The translations under genes and the position numbers were made by a program. DNA of 64,000 nt from VRUE01 sp963716245 (lineage in GTDB: Bacteria; Actinomycetota; Thermoleophilia; Solirubrobacterales; 70-9). Shown here one piece after another: positions 17,146 to 26,892 of this stretch. Location: the NCBI GenBank assembly GCA_963716245.1, contig OY970300.1, positions 1,922,001 through 1,986,000 of the forward strand. The letters are read 5' to 3'. Position 1 is the stretch's first letter. Each line of letters begins with the position of its first letter. The notes beneath the pieces were generated by a model. That model made no database searches. It was not told the DNA's origin and saw nothing but the letters and a program-made list of their open reading frames with translations.

Positions 17146-17913
17146 GTGAGGCGCCGGGACCTCGACACGATCCTCGTGCTCGTCGACCGCTCCAAGAACG
17201 AGCTGCTGCGCGTGCCCGGCGCCGCGATCCCCGGCGTGCTGGCGCCGACGATCTTCTTCCTCGGCCTCAACGGCGTCTTCGGCAACCTCACCCAGCTGAC
17301 CGGCTTCGAGACCGACAGCTACGCGAGCTTCCTCGTGCCGGTCAGCGTCCTCCAGGGCGCCGGCTTCACCGGCGCGGCCACCGGCGTCAACCTCGCCCGC
17401 GACATCGAGCAGGGCTGGCTCGACCGCCTGCTGGTCTCCCCCGCCCCGCGCTGGGTGCTGCTGACCGGCATCGTCGTGGCGGCCGCCCTGCGTGCCTTCA
17501 TCCCGGCGACCTTCGTGCTCGCCGTCGCCTTCGGCATCGGCGCCCACTGGCCGGGGCTCGACGGGCTGCTGCTCACCTACGCGATGGTCGCCACCACCGC
17601 CGCGGTCGCCGCCTGCTACGCCTCGGCCCTCGCGCTCCGCTACAAGAGCCAGTCGGCGGCGCCGCTGATGCAGGCGGGGATGCTCGCGCTGATCCTGATG
17701 ACGACCGCCTACGCGCCGCTCGAGCTGCTCGAAGGGTGGCTGCAGGACATCGCCCGCGCGAACCCGATGACCCCGGTCGTCGACGCGGTCCGCCAGGGCT
17801 TCGTCGGCACGGTCACCTGGGCGGAGACCTGGCCGGGCCTGGTCGCCCTGCTCGGCATGCTCGTAGTCATGGCGGCGCTCTCCCTGCGCGGCATGCGCCG
17901 CACCGCGATGTGA
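17146..17913 (+). CDS. ABC-2 type permease 2
   Basis: 255 residues from GTG 17146, one base after the preceding stop. Same fold as its neighbour: DIEQGWLDRLLVSPAPRWVLLTG and YAPLELLEGWLQDIARANPMTP. Its stop TGA overlaps the GTG of the glycoside hydrolase, so the four-gene exporter cluster and the hydrolase are one translational unit. Confidence 0.85.
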   Translation: MRRRDLDTILVLVDRSKNELLRVPGAAIPGVLAPTIFFLGLNGVFGNLTQLTGFETDSYASFLVPVSVLQGAGFTGAATGVNLARDIEQGWLDRLLVSPAPRWVLLTGIVVAAALRAFIPATFVLAVAFGIGAHWPGLDGLLLTYAMVATTAAVAACYASALALRYKSQSAAPLMQAGMLALILMTTAYAPLELLEGWLQDIARANPMTPVVDAVRQGFVGTVTWAETWPGLVALLGMLVVMAALSLRGMRRTAM

Positions 17914-19145
17914 CCCAATCCGCCGACGGGCCGAAAACCGGTCGCCTGGCGACGGAAATCGGCCCATCGGCCGCTGGGGTGGCGGAGCGCGTCCTGCGCG
18001 GCAATTGGGTGGAGGGGGAGCGGGACGGGGTGCCGTTCGCCTACACCCGTCCCAGCCCCGGTCGCTATCCGTGGCAGTGGTACTGGGACTCCTGCTTCGC
18101 CGCGATCGCCTGGCGCCGCTTCGACCGGTCGCGTGCACGTGCGGAGATGGATACCCTGCTCGCCGCCCAGCGCGAGGACGGCTTCGTCGGCCACACGATC
18201 TTCTGGGACCGGCCCGTCTCGCTGACCCGCCTCCCCTTCTACAACGTCCTCTCGCGGCGCTCGCCGCAGACCGAGACGATCCAGCCGCCGCTGCTCGCCT
18301 GGGCCTGGCGGATCGCCGTCGGCGACCCCGCCGCCGAGCCCCGGGTAGCGGCCCAGGCGGACTGGCTCGCCGCCCACCGGGACCTCGACGGCGATGGGCT
18401 GCTCTGGATCGTCCAGCCCGACGAGTCGGGCCTCGACGCCTCGCCCAAGTTCGACCCCGTCTGGGGCCGGCGGGCCAACGGCCGGATCGGCTTCCCCGGC
18501 CTGGTGCGTCGCAACCGGCGGCTCGGCTTCGACGCGCGGCGCGTGCGGGACGGCGGCGGGCCGGTGCTGTGCGAGGTCGTCGTCAACACGCTGTGGTCGC
18601 TCTCGCTGCAGGCGCTGGGCCGGCCGTCGGCGACGCCGGCCCTGGTCGAGCGGCTCTGGGACGAGCGGCACGGCCTCTTCCTCGACGAGGCGCAGCCGGG
18701 CGGCGCTCGTCCCGCGATCCGAACTTGCGCCGCGCTCGCCCCACTCGCCCTGCCCGACCTGCCCGAGCAGATCGGCCGGCGCCTGGTCGAGGAGCACCTG
18801 CTCCGCGAGGACGAGTTCCTGACGCCCGTCGCGCCGCCGTCGGTCGCGGTCTGCGAGCCGAGCTACGAGCCCGGCGGCGGCCGCGGCCCGATCCGCCGCT
18901 ACTGGCGCGGCCCGACCTGGGTCAACACGGCATGGCTGGTCTGGCTGGGCATGCGCCGACTCGGCTACGAGCAGGAGGCGAACCGCCTCGCCGCCAGCCT
19001 GATCGGCGCCGTCGAGCGCGAGGGACTGTGGGAGTACTACGACCCGCAGACCGGCAAGGGCCTGGGCGCGAAGGACTTTGCCTGGTCGGCGCTGGTCGCC
19101 GAGTTGGCCGACCCGGACCCGCTGGCAGCGACGGGTTATTTGTAG
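17910..19145 (+). CDS. MGH1/GH63-like glycoside hydrolase
   Basis: 411 residues from GTG 17910. An (alpha/alpha)6-barrel-type enzyme: QWYWDSCFAAIAWRRFD, LPFYNVLSRRSPQTETIQPP, RYWRGPTWVNTAWLVWLG and GLWEYYDPQTGKGLGAKDFAWSA match the pattern of mannosylglycerate hydrolase and GH63 enzymes. It may act on a compatible-solute glycoside or trehalose-like substrate; not determinable here. Residues about 5-20 are encoded by the 48-bp repeat at 17923-17970. The 3' end overlaps infA by ten bases in convergent orientation. Confidence 0.75.
   Translation: MTQSADGPKTGRLATEIGPSAAGVAERVLRGNWVEGERDGVPFAYTRPSPGRYPWQWYWDSCFAAIAWRRFDRSRARAEMDTLLAAQREDGFVGHTIFWDRPVSLTRLPFYNVLSRRSPQTETIQPPLLAWAWRIAVGDPAAEPRVAAQADWLAAHRDLDGDGLLWIVQPDESGLDASPKFDPVWGRRANGRIGFPGLVRRNRRLGFDARRVRDGGGPVLCEVVVNTLWSLSLQALGRPSATPALVERLWDERHGLFLDEAQPGGARPAIRTCAALAPLALPDLPEQIGRRLVEEHLLREDEFLTPVAPPSVAVCEPSYEPGGGRGPIRRYWRGPTWVNTAWLVWLGMRRLGYEQEANRLAASLIGAVEREGLWEYYDPQTGKGLGAKDFAWSALVAELADPDPLAATGYL
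17923..17970 (+). repeat. 48-bp inverted-end element, copy A
   Basis: CCGACGGGCC at the left and GGCCCATCGG at the right form near-perfect 10-bp inverted ends. The reverse complement matches 34175-34222 at 41 of 48 positions by hand alignment. It lies in the N-terminal codons of the hydrolase gene and is 16 codons long. Confidence 0.65.
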
Positions 19146-19354
19146 CGGTAGGTGATTCGACCTCTGTCGAGGTCGTAAGGCGAGAGCTCGATCTTCACCC
19201 GATCGCCGGGCAGGATGCGGATGTAGTGGCGGCGCATCTTGCCGGAGATGTGACCGAGCACCTCGTGGTCGTTGTCCAGTTTGACCCGGAACATCGTGTT
19301 CGGGAGGGCTTCGGTGATCTCGCCCTCCATCTCGATCTTCTCCTCTTTGCCCAT
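19136..19354 (-). CDS. infA: Translation initiation factor IF-1
   Basis: 72 residues, the standard length, S1/OB fold: MGKEEKIEMEGEITEALPN, FRVKLDNDHEVLGHISGKMR, YIRILPGDRVKIELSPYDL and DRGRITYRYK. It binds the 30S A site. It stands alone here, apart from the usual rpmJ-rpsM-rpsK cluster. Confidence 0.97.
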   Translation of the reverse strand: MGKEEKIEMEGEITEALPNTMFRVKLDNDHEVLGHISGKMRRHYIRILPGDRVKIELSPYDLDRGRITYRYK

Positions 19355-19392
19355 GCGGCTGGGAGCGTATCTGACGGGTCGGAGAGCGGCCG

Positions 19393-20814
19393 TCAGCCGC
19401 GTGCCTGGCGAGTCCGCTCGATCGCCTCCTCACGCGTGCTGACCTCGCCCGCGTACTGGGCCGCCTCGAGCTCGGCGAGGAGCTCGCCGAGCTCCGGCCC
19501 CAGCTCGATCCCAAGCGCGGCGGCGAGCTCGTCCCCCCGCACGAGCGGCGGCGGCGGACCGTCGCGGCGCCAGTCGAGCGCCGCCGCGAGCATCTCGCGG
19601 GCGAGGTCGAGATGGGCCTCGATCGCCTCCTCGGTCGCGAACGGGCCACTGCCCCTGGCCGAGAGCCGGTCGGCGACGGTGAGCAGGGTGACGTCGGCTG
19701 CGACCGGTTCCGTCGCCCGCAGGTACTCGTGCACGCGGCGGGGCGGCAGGGGCGCCTCGTGGACCATGAAGCCGAGCCGCAGGTGGTGGAGGGTCAGTCC
19801 CTGCAGGTGCCGGGTCAGGCGCTGCCCGGCGCGGAGCCGCCCGCACAGCGCGCCGACCATCTCCGCGCCGACGCTGTCGTGCCCGACGAAGGTGACGAAG
19901 CCTTCCCGCTCTCCCCGCGTCGCCGGCTTGCCGACGTCGTGCAGGAGGGCGCCGAAGCGCAGCGCCGTGCCGCGGCTCATCTCGTCGGCGAGCGGCTCGG
20001 CGAGGAGCGCGCGGGCGTCCGCTGCGCGTGCGCCGGCGAAGCGCTCGAGGTCCGACTCGACCGCGAGCGTCCGCTCCAGCACGGCGAGCGTGTGCCCGTG
20101 CACGTCGAGGTGATGGTTGGGGCCCTGCTCGACGCCTCGCAGCGCCTCCAACTCGGGGAGGACCGCGGCGGTCACCCCCAGCCGGTCGAGCACCTCCAGC
20201 CCTCGCAGCGGATCGCGGCCGCCGACCAGGCGCCGCAGCTCTGCGAGCTGGCGCTCGCCGGCCGGCTCGGCGGCCCGCGCCGCTTCGCGTCGCGCCAGGC
20301 TCGCGGTGTCGGCGTCGACCTCCAAGCCGAGGTCGGCGGCGAGCCGGGCGGCGCGGAGGAGCCGCAGCGGATCGGCGGCGAAGCTGCCCTCCCCCACCAC
20401 GCGCAGGACCCCTCGGTCCAGATCCGCGAGACCGCCGTGGGGGTCGATCGGCTCGCCGCCGGCGAGCGGCACCGCGACGGCCCCGAGCGTGAAGTCCCGC
20501 GCCGCCAGGTCCGCCTCGATCGTCTCGCCGCGCAGCGCGGTGGCATCGACCTGCCAGGAGCGATCGGCCGCCACGGCCCGCCAGGTCGCGAACTCGGCCG
20601 ACAGCTCGAAGGAGTATCCGTCGCCCGCACGCGCAATCGCCTTGGCGACCGTCGCGGGGTCGCCGGCCACCGCCAGGTCGAGGTCGGTCACCTCCCTGCC
20701 CATGGCCGCGTCGCGCACGGCCCCGCCTGCGATCCACGCCCCCTCGCCCCCGCCCAGCGCCCGCCGCGCCAGCTCGACCGGGGGCGCCGTCGCCAGGACC
20801 TCGGAGAGGGTCAC
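19393..20814 (-). CDS. CCA-adding enzyme / poly(A) polymerase family nucleotidyltransferase
   Basis: 473 residues from GTG 20814. Class II nucleotidyltransferase head: IAGGAVRDAAMG, metal site TDLDLAV, ARDFTLGAVAVPL and the RNA-binding region ADPLRLLRAARLAADLG; then an HD domain (LDVHGHTLAVLERTL, FGALLHDVGKPATRG). Adds CCA or A to tRNA 3' ends. The GTG overlaps the alr stop, so the two are coupled. Confidence 0.85.
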   Translation of the reverse strand: MTLSEVLATAPPVELARRALGGGEGAWIAGGAVRDAAMGREVTDLDLAVAGDPATVAKAIARAGDGYSFELSAEFATWRAVAADRSWQVDATALRGETIEADLAARDFTLGAVAVPLAGGEPIDPHGGLADLDRGVLRVVGEGSFAADPLRLLRAARLAADLGLEVDADTASLARREAARAAEPAGERQLAELRRLVGGRDPLRGLEVLDRLGVTAAVLPELEALRGVEQGPNHHLDVHGHTLAVLERTLAVESDLERFAGARAADARALLAEPLADEMSRGTALRFGALLHDVGKPATRGEREGFVTFVGHDSVGAEMVGALCGRLRAGQRLTRHLQGLTLHHLRLGFMVHEAPLPPRRVHEYLRATEPVAADVTLLTVADRLSARGSGPFATEEAIEAHLDLAREMLAAALDWRRDGPPPPLVRGDELAAALGIELGPELGELLAELEAAQYAGEVSTREEAIERTRQARG

Positions 20815-21920
20815 CCCTCCACCCGGGGCACCCGCGCCGAGATGCCGCAGGTGATCTCGTAGTTGATCGTCCCCAGCCGCGCCGCCAGCTCCTCGGCACG
20901 GATCTCCTCCTCTCCCTGCGAGCCGATCAGGATCGCCTCGTCGCCGGGCTCGACGTCCGTCTCGGGGCCGAGGTCGACGGTGACGTTGTCCATCGAGACG
21001 GTCCCGACCAGGGGGCGGCGGCGGCCGCGGATAAGAACCTCGGCGTTGTTGGAGAGCCCTCGCCGCACGCCGTCGCCGTAGCCGAGCGGGAGAACGCCGA
21101 CCCAGGTCGGGGCCTCCGCCCGCCAGGTGCGGCCGTAGCCGGCGCTGTCGCCGGTCTCGAAGCGCTTCACGTCGGCGACGTAGGAGCGCAGAGAGAGGGC
21201 CGGGGAGAGTCCGCGCTCGGTCGGATCGGCCTGGAACGGGTCGAGGCCGTAGACGGCGACGCCGCAGCGGGCCATGTCGAAGTGCGAGCGCCGGTCGCGG
21301 AAGACCGCGGCGCTGTTGGCCGCGTGGGCGACGATGGCTGGGAACTCGGCCTTCGCCTCACGCGCGACCGCTTCGAAGCGGTCGAGCTGCTCGTCGAAGA
21401 AGGCCGAGTCGAGCTCGTCGGCGGTCGCGAAGTGGGTCCACACACCGGCTGGCTCGACATGGGGCGCCTCCTCGCAGGCCCTCAGAAGCTCGATGACCTT
21501 GGCAGCGTCGCGGTTCCCCAGGCGCCCCATGCCGCTGTCGTACTTGACGTGGACCCGTGCGGTGCCACCCTGGGCACGAGTCCGTTCGACGACCTGACGC
21601 AGGAACTCCTCGTGCCACACGGCGATCTCCGAGCCGGCGGCAAGGGCAGCGTCGAGATCCTCGACCGTCAGCGCCCCCATCGTCAGCAGCGGCACGTGCG
21701 GGAAGCGCCGGCCGATCTGCGCCGCCTCGATCCCCGTCGCCACCGCGAGGCGCGTCGCGCCGCCGGTCAGCGCGGCCGCCGCGCACGCGTCGGCGCCGTG
21801 TCCGTAGCCATCGGCCTTGACGACCGCGCAGAGCTCGGCGCCCTCACCCAGCTCCGATGCGAGCCGCGCGCAGTTGCGCTGAACCGCGCCGGTGTCGATC
21901 CGGGCGACCGCCCGCACCAT
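20811..21920 (-). CDS. alr: Alanine racemase
   Basis: 369 residues. PLP-binding Lys35 in AVVKADGYGHGA, PLP-stabilising segments HVKYDSGMGRLG and YGDGVRRGLSN, and the catalytic Tyr in SAGYGRTW. It supplies D-alanine for peptidoglycan. It lies between the CBS-domain gene (two bases upstream) and the nucleotidyltransferase. Confidence 0.95.
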   Translation of the reverse strand: MVRAVARIDTGAVQRNCARLASELGEGAELCAVVKADGYGHGADACAAAALTGGATRLAVATGIEAAQIGRRFPHVPLLTMGALTVEDLDAALAAGSEIAVWHEEFLRQVVERTRAQGGTARVHVKYDSGMGRLGNRDAAKVIELLRACEEAPHVEPAGVWTHFATADELDSAFFDEQLDRFEAVAREAKAEFPAIVAHAANSAAVFRDRRSHFDMARCGVAVYGLDPFQADPTERGLSPALSLRSYVADVKRFETGDSAGYGRTWRAEAPTWVGVLPLGYGDGVRRGLSNNAEVLIRGRRRPLVGTVSMDNVTVDLGPETDVEPGDEAILIGSQGEEEIRAEELAARLGTINYEITCGISARVPRVEG

Positions 21921-21922
21921 GG

Positions 21923-22381
21923 CTATCCGACGAGCGCCGCGAGCGCGTCGGCCCGCGTGACCATGCCCACGAGGCGGCCCTCGCCGTCGACCACCGGCAG
22001 GTGGTTGTGATGGTTCTCGGCGATCGTCCTCGCGACGGTCTCGGCGCTGGCGTAGTCGTTCACGACAACCGGATCGGCGGTCATCAGCTCGGACACCTTC
22101 GTCGCGAAGGCCTTGTCGAGCCGGTCCTCGAAGCCCTTCATCGAGCCGACGAAGACGATGCCGCCCATGATGTTGAGGTAGTGCGGCAGGTGCAGGTCCG
22201 CCTCCTCTTCGCTGAGGACGAGGTCCGCCTCGCTGACTATCCCGATCACGCGCCGTTCGTCGTCGACGACCGGGATCGCGCCCTTGTCGGTCCTGGCGAG
22301 CAGCTCGACCGCGTTGCGTGCATCGGCGTCTGGGGAGACGGCGGGCACCCCGGCATCCATGATCTCGGCGGCGGTCTTCAT
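21923..22381 (-). CDS. CBS-domain protein
   Basis: 152 residues from ATG 22381 (MKTAAEIMDAGVPAVSPDAD). Two CBS motifs, about 1-60 (GAIPVVDDERRVIGIVSEADL) and 95-152 (HHNHLPVVDGEGRLVGMVTRADAL), form one Bateman module that should bind an adenosine nucleotide. No fused effector domain. It sits 13 bases after nnrDE and two before alr. Confidence 0.85.
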   Translation of the reverse strand: MKTAAEIMDAGVPAVSPDADARNAVELLARTDKGAIPVVDDERRVIGIVSEADLVLSEEEADLHLPHYLNIMGGIVFVGSMKGFEDRLDKAFATKVSELMTADPVVVNDYASAETVARTIAENHHNHLPVVDGEGRLVGMVTRADALAALVG

Positions 22382-22394
22382 ATTCGGGGCGAGG

Positions 22395-23975
22395 TTATTC
22401 GACCCGCCGGATCGTCGCTGCGGACTTTTCCCGTGCCCCAGCACGGTCAAAGTACGCAGCGGCGTCGGGAGAGGGCTGGAGCCCGGCCGGGATCGACTCG
22501 ATCACGTCGGTGGCGATGACCGACTCCGCGGCGCCGATCCGCGCGGCCGCGTCCCGACCGGCCCGGGCATGGGCGACGACCGCGGCGCAGGCGGCGGCGA
22601 ACGGCTCCAGCCCGCGGGCCAGCAGGGCGGCGACCATGCCCGAGAGTACGTCGCCGCTGCCGGCGGTGGCGAGGGCCGGCGCCGAGAGGGCGTTGACGGC
22701 GACGCGGTCGCCGTCGGTGACGATCGTGTCGTCGCCCTTGAGCACGACGACGGCCCCGGCCTCCTCGGCCGCCCGACGAGCCGAGTCGAGGCGATGGGCC
22801 TCGACCTGCTCGGACGGGCGGTCGAGCAGCCGTCCCAGCTCGCCGACGTGCGGCGTCAGGATCGTCGGGGCCTCGCGCGCCGCGACGACGTTCAGGCCGC
22901 CGGCAATCGCGTTCAGGCCGTCGGCGTCGACGACGAGGGGTGCGTCGATCCCGCTGAGCACTTCACGCGCCAATGCGACCGAGCCGGGATCGCGGCCGAG
23001 ACCCGGGCCGAACACACCGGCCGCGGCGCGCTCGAAGGCACGCAGCAGCGCCTTGGCCGACGCAGGGGCGAGGCACCCGTCGCCACCCGGGCAGCCGACC
23101 GACATGACCTCGGGCTGCCCCTGCTCGAAGATCGCCTCCAGGTCGGCCGGCACGACGACCGTCGCGTAGCCCGCACCCGCCCGGATCGCCGCCCGGGAGG
23201 CCATCCGCACCGCGCCGGTGAGGCCGCGCGAGCCGCCGGCGATCGTCACCTGGCCGGAGCTGAACTTGGTCGAGCGCGGCCCGCGCGGCGGGGCGAGGCC
23301 GAGGACGGAGGCATCGATCTCACCGCCGGCCGCAGCCCCGGGCGCGCCATCCGGAATCCCGATCGGCACGACCCGCAGGGCACCGGTGTGCCACTTGCCG
23401 GGGGCGATGCGGTGGCCCAGCTTGGCCGCATGGAAGCTGACCGTGACGTCGGCCTCGACGGCGCCACCCGCGACCTCGCCGCTGGAGGCGTCGACTCCCG
23501 AGGCGACGTCACAGGCGACGACCGGCGCGCCGCACCCGTTGACCGCCTCGATCGCCGCGGCGGCGGGCTCACGCGGCTCGCCCGAGAACCCGGTGCCGAA
23601 GATCGCGTCGACGACGGCGCCCGACCCGGCCAGACGACTCGCCCAGTCGCCACTCGCCTGCTCCGCCCCGAAGCGCTCGAGGTTCGCGGCCGCGTCGCCG
23701 CTCAGCTCCCCGGCCGGCCAGAGCAGCAGCGCCTCGACCTCGAACCCGGCCTCCGCGAGATAACGGGCCGCGACCAGCCCGTCGCCGCCGTTGTTGCCCT
23801 TCCCGCAGAGAACCCGAACCGGCCCCGCCGGCGCCAGCTCCCCGACCGCCTCGGCCACCGCAAGCCCCGCGGCCTCCATCAGCTCCAGCGAAGGCACCCC
23901 CCGCTCCTCGATCGCCCAGGAATCGAGCGCGCGCATCCCGCCGGCGTCGTAGAGGGGTTTGAGCCAGGACTCCAT
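22395..23975 (-). CDS. nnr: Bifunctional NAD(P)H-hydrate epimerase/dehydratase
   Basis: 526 residues. The N-terminal epimerase (about 1-215) has VLCGKGNNGGDGLVAARYL and VACDVASGVDASSGEV; the C-terminal ADP/ATP-dependent dehydratase (about 225-505) has VTIAGGSRGLTGA, VVDADGLNAI, ILTPHVGELGRLL, VVLKGDDTIV and the catalytic region ATAGSGDVLSGMVAALLARG. It repairs hydrated NAD(P)H. Confidence 0.92.
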   Translation of the reverse strand: MESWLKPLYDAGGMRALDSWAIEERGVPSLELMEAAGLAVAEAVGELAPAGPVRVLCGKGNNGGDGLVAARYLAEAGFEVEALLLWPAGELSGDAAANLERFGAEQASGDWASRLAGSGAVVDAIFGTGFSGEPREPAAAAIEAVNGCGAPVVACDVASGVDASSGEVAGGAVEADVTVSFHAAKLGHRIAPGKWHTGALRVVPIGIPDGAPGAAAGGEIDASVLGLAPPRGPRSTKFSSGQVTIAGGSRGLTGAVRMASRAAIRAGAGYATVVVPADLEAIFEQGQPEVMSVGCPGGDGCLAPASAKALLRAFERAAAGVFGPGLGRDPGSVALAREVLSGIDAPLVVDADGLNAIAGGLNVVAAREAPTILTPHVGELGRLLDRPSEQVEAHRLDSARRAAEEAGAVVVLKGDDTIVTDGDRVAVNALSAPALATAGSGDVLSGMVAALLARGLEPFAAACAAVVAHARAGRDAAARIGAAESVIATDVIESIPAGLQPSPDAAAYFDRAGAREKSAATIRRVE

Positions 23976-23983
23976 GACGGGGA

Positions 23984-25129
23984 TCAGGTGTCGAAAAGTG
24001 AATCGGCGCCGGTCTCGGGATGGGCCTCTCTGATTCTCTCAGCGACGGCAGCCACCTCCTCGGTTGCCTCGTAATAGGTACCCCGTTTCGTCCCTCGCTT
24101 GGTGAGGAGCTTGGCCTTGACCATCGCGCCGAGATCGTTCGTGGCCACCTGATGGGAGATCTCGGCCAACTCGTTCAGCTCCACGTTCCGCCGGTGGGAC
24201 GCGTTGCGAACTCGAAGACCGGTGGCGGCGTCGAAAAGGGTGCTTACCACCCTCTCCGGCAATCCGCGGGCCTCTCGAAGGTCATCGATCGCAACCCACA
24301 GCCGCTCGGACTCTCGGACCCGGCGCAGGACGAGCTCGGCCTGCGCGTAATGGGCCTGTAGGCAGAACCGGACCCACGGACCTGCATCGCCATCGGGATG
24401 CCAGGCCCCCTTTCCCACCTGCGCCAGGATGTCGTAGTAGGCCTGCGTATTAGCCCCGAGGTACTCCTCGATGCTCATCCACTCGGGCGAGAGGATGCGA
24501 TCCCGAGCCAAGGCAAGAGTCTGCAGGCAGCGGGCCATCCGTCCATTCCCGTCGCGAAAGGGATGGATCATCACGAGGTTGAGATGCGCCATCGCCCCGC
24601 GCACCATCGGAGGCTGCTCCTCGTCGCGCTCCAGCTGAGCGATCAGCTCCGCGATCAAGCCGGGAACCTCGTCGCTCTCCGGAGCCGCGTACACGATCTC
24701 GCCGGTTGCGTCGTTTCGGACCCAGATCGGACCGGGCCTCCAGAGGCCGGGACTGGCCTCCAGCGTGTGCTCGGTCATCATGAAGTGAAGGCTGCGGATC
24801 AGCGCTGACGAGTATTCGAAATGCGGATCCTGGGCGAGCTGAAGCACGTATGTCATCGCCCGCCTGTATCCGAGCACGGCGAGCCAGTCGCGTTCACTGG
24901 CTTCGCTGGGCTCGTTCCCCTCTACTGCCGCCAGGGCATCCTCAACCGACACGTCGAATCCCTCGATGCTGTTCGAACCCCGAATTGCCCGGGCGCTGAG
25001 AACGCGCCGCACCGAGCCCAGCCAACGACGCGGCTGGGCCACACGAAATCTCAGTTCCTGCTTCAGCCCCTCGATTCGCTCCAAGGCCGCGAGCTCTTCG
25101 GGACCGACTTTCGGGGTTCCATAGATCAT
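23984..25129 (-). CDS. Fic-domain protein with built-in inhibitory helix
   Basis: 381 residues from ATG 25129 (MIYGTPKVGPEEL). Complete Fic motif H189-PFRDGNGRMAR-200, so AMP transfer to a target Ser/Thr/Tyr is expected. Residues 52-57 (SNSIEG) match the [S/T]xxxE[G/N] inhibitory motif placed N-terminal to Fic (class II), so activity is probably autoinhibited. The C-terminal region (RNVELNELAEISHQVATNDLGAM in parts) is a winged helix, as in Fic/DOC proteins that bind DNA. The upstream 80 bases (25130-25213) are markedly AT-rich compared with the genome, hinting at a horizontally acquired gene. Confidence 0.88.
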   Translation of the reverse strand: MIYGTPKVGPEELAALERIEGLKQELRFRVAQPRRWLGSVRRVLSARAIRGSNSIEGFDVSVEDALAAVEGNEPSEASERDWLAVLGYRRAMTYVLQLAQDPHFEYSSALIRSLHFMMTEHTLEASPGLWRPGPIWVRNDATGEIVYAAPESDEVPGLIAELIAQLERDEEQPPMVRGAMAHLNLVMIHPFRDGNGRMARCLQTLALARDRILSPEWMSIEEYLGANTQAYYDILAQVGKGAWHPDGDAGPWVRFCLQAHYAQAELVLRRVRESERLWVAIDDLREARGLPERVVSTLFDAATGLRVRNASHRRNVELNELAEISHQVATNDLGAMVKAKLLTKRGTKRGTYYEATEEVAAVAERIREAHPETGADSLFDT

Positions 25130-25309
25130 GATTGCCTTTGATATAGAGAAAGCGTGCCTTCTGGTTTGTGATGCTATCAAAGTAAATGAGGTAGGAAACA
25201 TAAAGCGCTTACCGTTAAATGACAGCGGCGACGTGACCTCCGCCTGGCGATGGAGGCGCGGTCCGGAGGGTGGACAGCAGCGGCGTGAAGAGTGGTGTGT
25301 GCCGGAGCG

Positions 25310-26869
25310 CTACTCGAGCCCGACGATCAGCTTCGCGGTGACGCGGTTGCCGTCGGCGGTGGAGCCGAGGACGATCGAGGTGATGTTGCGCAGGTACTTC
25401 TTCGCTTCGCGGAAGCCGCTGTCGGAGCTGGGCACGAAAGATTCGGCGAGGCGCAGGGCGCGGGGGCCGTCGACGAAGAAGCCGATCGGGGTGCCGCCGA
25501 GGGCCGCCTCCGCGTCCGTGAACGCCGGCGTGTCGGCGAGCGTCTTGGTGTTGGACGCCGCCACCGCTTTCAGCGCCGGCGTGCGGCCGTAGCCGATCGC
25601 GATCCGGTCGCCTTTCGCGACGACGACCAGCGGCTGCGGGCCGAGTTCGTCGCTGCGGATCGAGAAGCCACTCGCCCTGCCGGTGATCGCGGTGACGCCC
25701 TGCACGCCGATCCCGCGGATCAGCGAGCCGATGTTGGAGACGGTGTTGGACGCCTGCTCGGCATCGTCGGTGGTCAGGACGAGCGCGCCGCCGAGGCTGC
25801 TCTCGCTGCTGCCCTGGGCGAAGACGCCGGCGTCCTCGAAGGAGCCGACGATCTCTTCGAGGTCGAGGCCCGCCTGTTTCAGCCCTTTCTTCAGCTGGTT
25901 CGGCGGCACCTCGCCCGGGATGCCCTGCTTGTCGAGTTCGTCGAGCGCTTCTTCCAGCTGCCCACCGAAGCCCGAGACGGCGAACGCGGCGAACGAGTCG
26001 GCGGGCAGGGACCCGAGCAGCTCGGACGGGTCGCCGCTCGGCGCCTCCTGGTCGCCGAGATCGCTGCTGATCTCGACCTCGACCTGGTCCGATCCCGGAA
26101 TCACGCTCGCCACCGCGGTCGCGTCGCGGGGGTCGATGCCGGTGCTGCGGAATGCCTGCAGGGCGCTCTCGTCGATCTCCTCGCCGGACTGCTCGAACAG
26201 CAGGCCGATGTCGACGTAGACGTCGGCGAGGCTGCCCTCGGTCGCCGCCTCGATCGCGTCGCCGTAAGCCGCTTCGTCGTCGAGCGAGTCGCCGTTGGAG
26301 GCATCGACCGCGTCTTTGAACGCAGCCTCCTTCTCGGCGACGACGAGCAGCTCGCCGACGACGCCGTAGACGGTTTCGTCCGTGCTGTCGATCTTGTATT
26401 CGACGCCCTCGTAGGTGGCGTCGTCGATCGGGTCGTCGTCGGCGTCGGCCTGCTTGTCGACGAACGACTGCGCCGCGTCGGGGTCGGTCGTCTGGATCGC
26501 GACCCCGAACCGCTCGAAGTCGTCGCCGTTGAAGCCGTCGAGGAAGATGCCGGCCCGTTCGCCGAGCCAAGGCTCGACTTCGGTCTCGTAGTCGAACGAT
26601 TCGCCCTCTTCGCGGGCCGAGTCTTCGAGCTCGGAGACGATCGTGCCGCCGAGGTCGTCGATGCCGCCGACGGTCGCGACGACCTCTTCGAGGTTCGCCT
26701 TCAGCTCGCCCTTCGGCCGGATCGTCCCTTCGATGAAGACCGGCGCGGTCGGCGGCGCAATCGCGGCCGGGGCCGAGGTTCCGCCCTCGCCGCCGTCGTC
26801 GCCGCAGCCGGCGAGGACGATCAGGAAGAGGCCGAGGAGAAGGACCGAGACTGGGAGGCGCGCCTGCAC
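25310..26869 (-). CDS. DUF3352 lipoprotein
   Basis: 519 residues. Signal peptide with lipobox LIVLAGC (Cys22), then a Gly/Asp-rich linker and a long DUF3352-like domain with PADSFAAFAVSGFGGQLEEA, FEDAGVFAQGSSESSLGGA and GFFVDGPRALRLAESF. Probably attached to the outer face of the membrane. Function unknown. Confidence 0.8.
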   Translation of the reverse strand: MQARLPVSVLLLGLFLIVLAGCGDDGGEGGTSAPAAIAPPTAPVFIEGTIRPKGELKANLEEVVATVGGIDDLGGTIVSELEDSAREEGESFDYETEVEPWLGERAGIFLDGFNGDDFERFGVAIQTTDPDAAQSFVDKQADADDDPIDDATYEGVEYKIDSTDETVYGVVGELLVVAEKEAAFKDAVDASNGDSLDDEAAYGDAIEAATEGSLADVYVDIGLLFEQSGEEIDESALQAFRSTGIDPRDATAVASVIPGSDQVEVEISSDLGDQEAPSGDPSELLGSLPADSFAAFAVSGFGGQLEEALDELDKQGIPGEVPPNQLKKGLKQAGLDLEEIVGSFEDAGVFAQGSSESSLGGALVLTTDDAEQASNTVSNIGSLIRGIGVQGVTAITGRASGFSIRSDELGPQPLVVVAKGDRIAIGYGRTPALKAVAASNTKTLADTPAFTDAEAALGGTPIGFFVDGPRALRLAESFVPSSDSGFREAKKYLRNITSIVLGSTADGNRVTAKLIVGLE

Positions 26870-26892
26870 TTGCGCGGCATCCTACCCATCCG

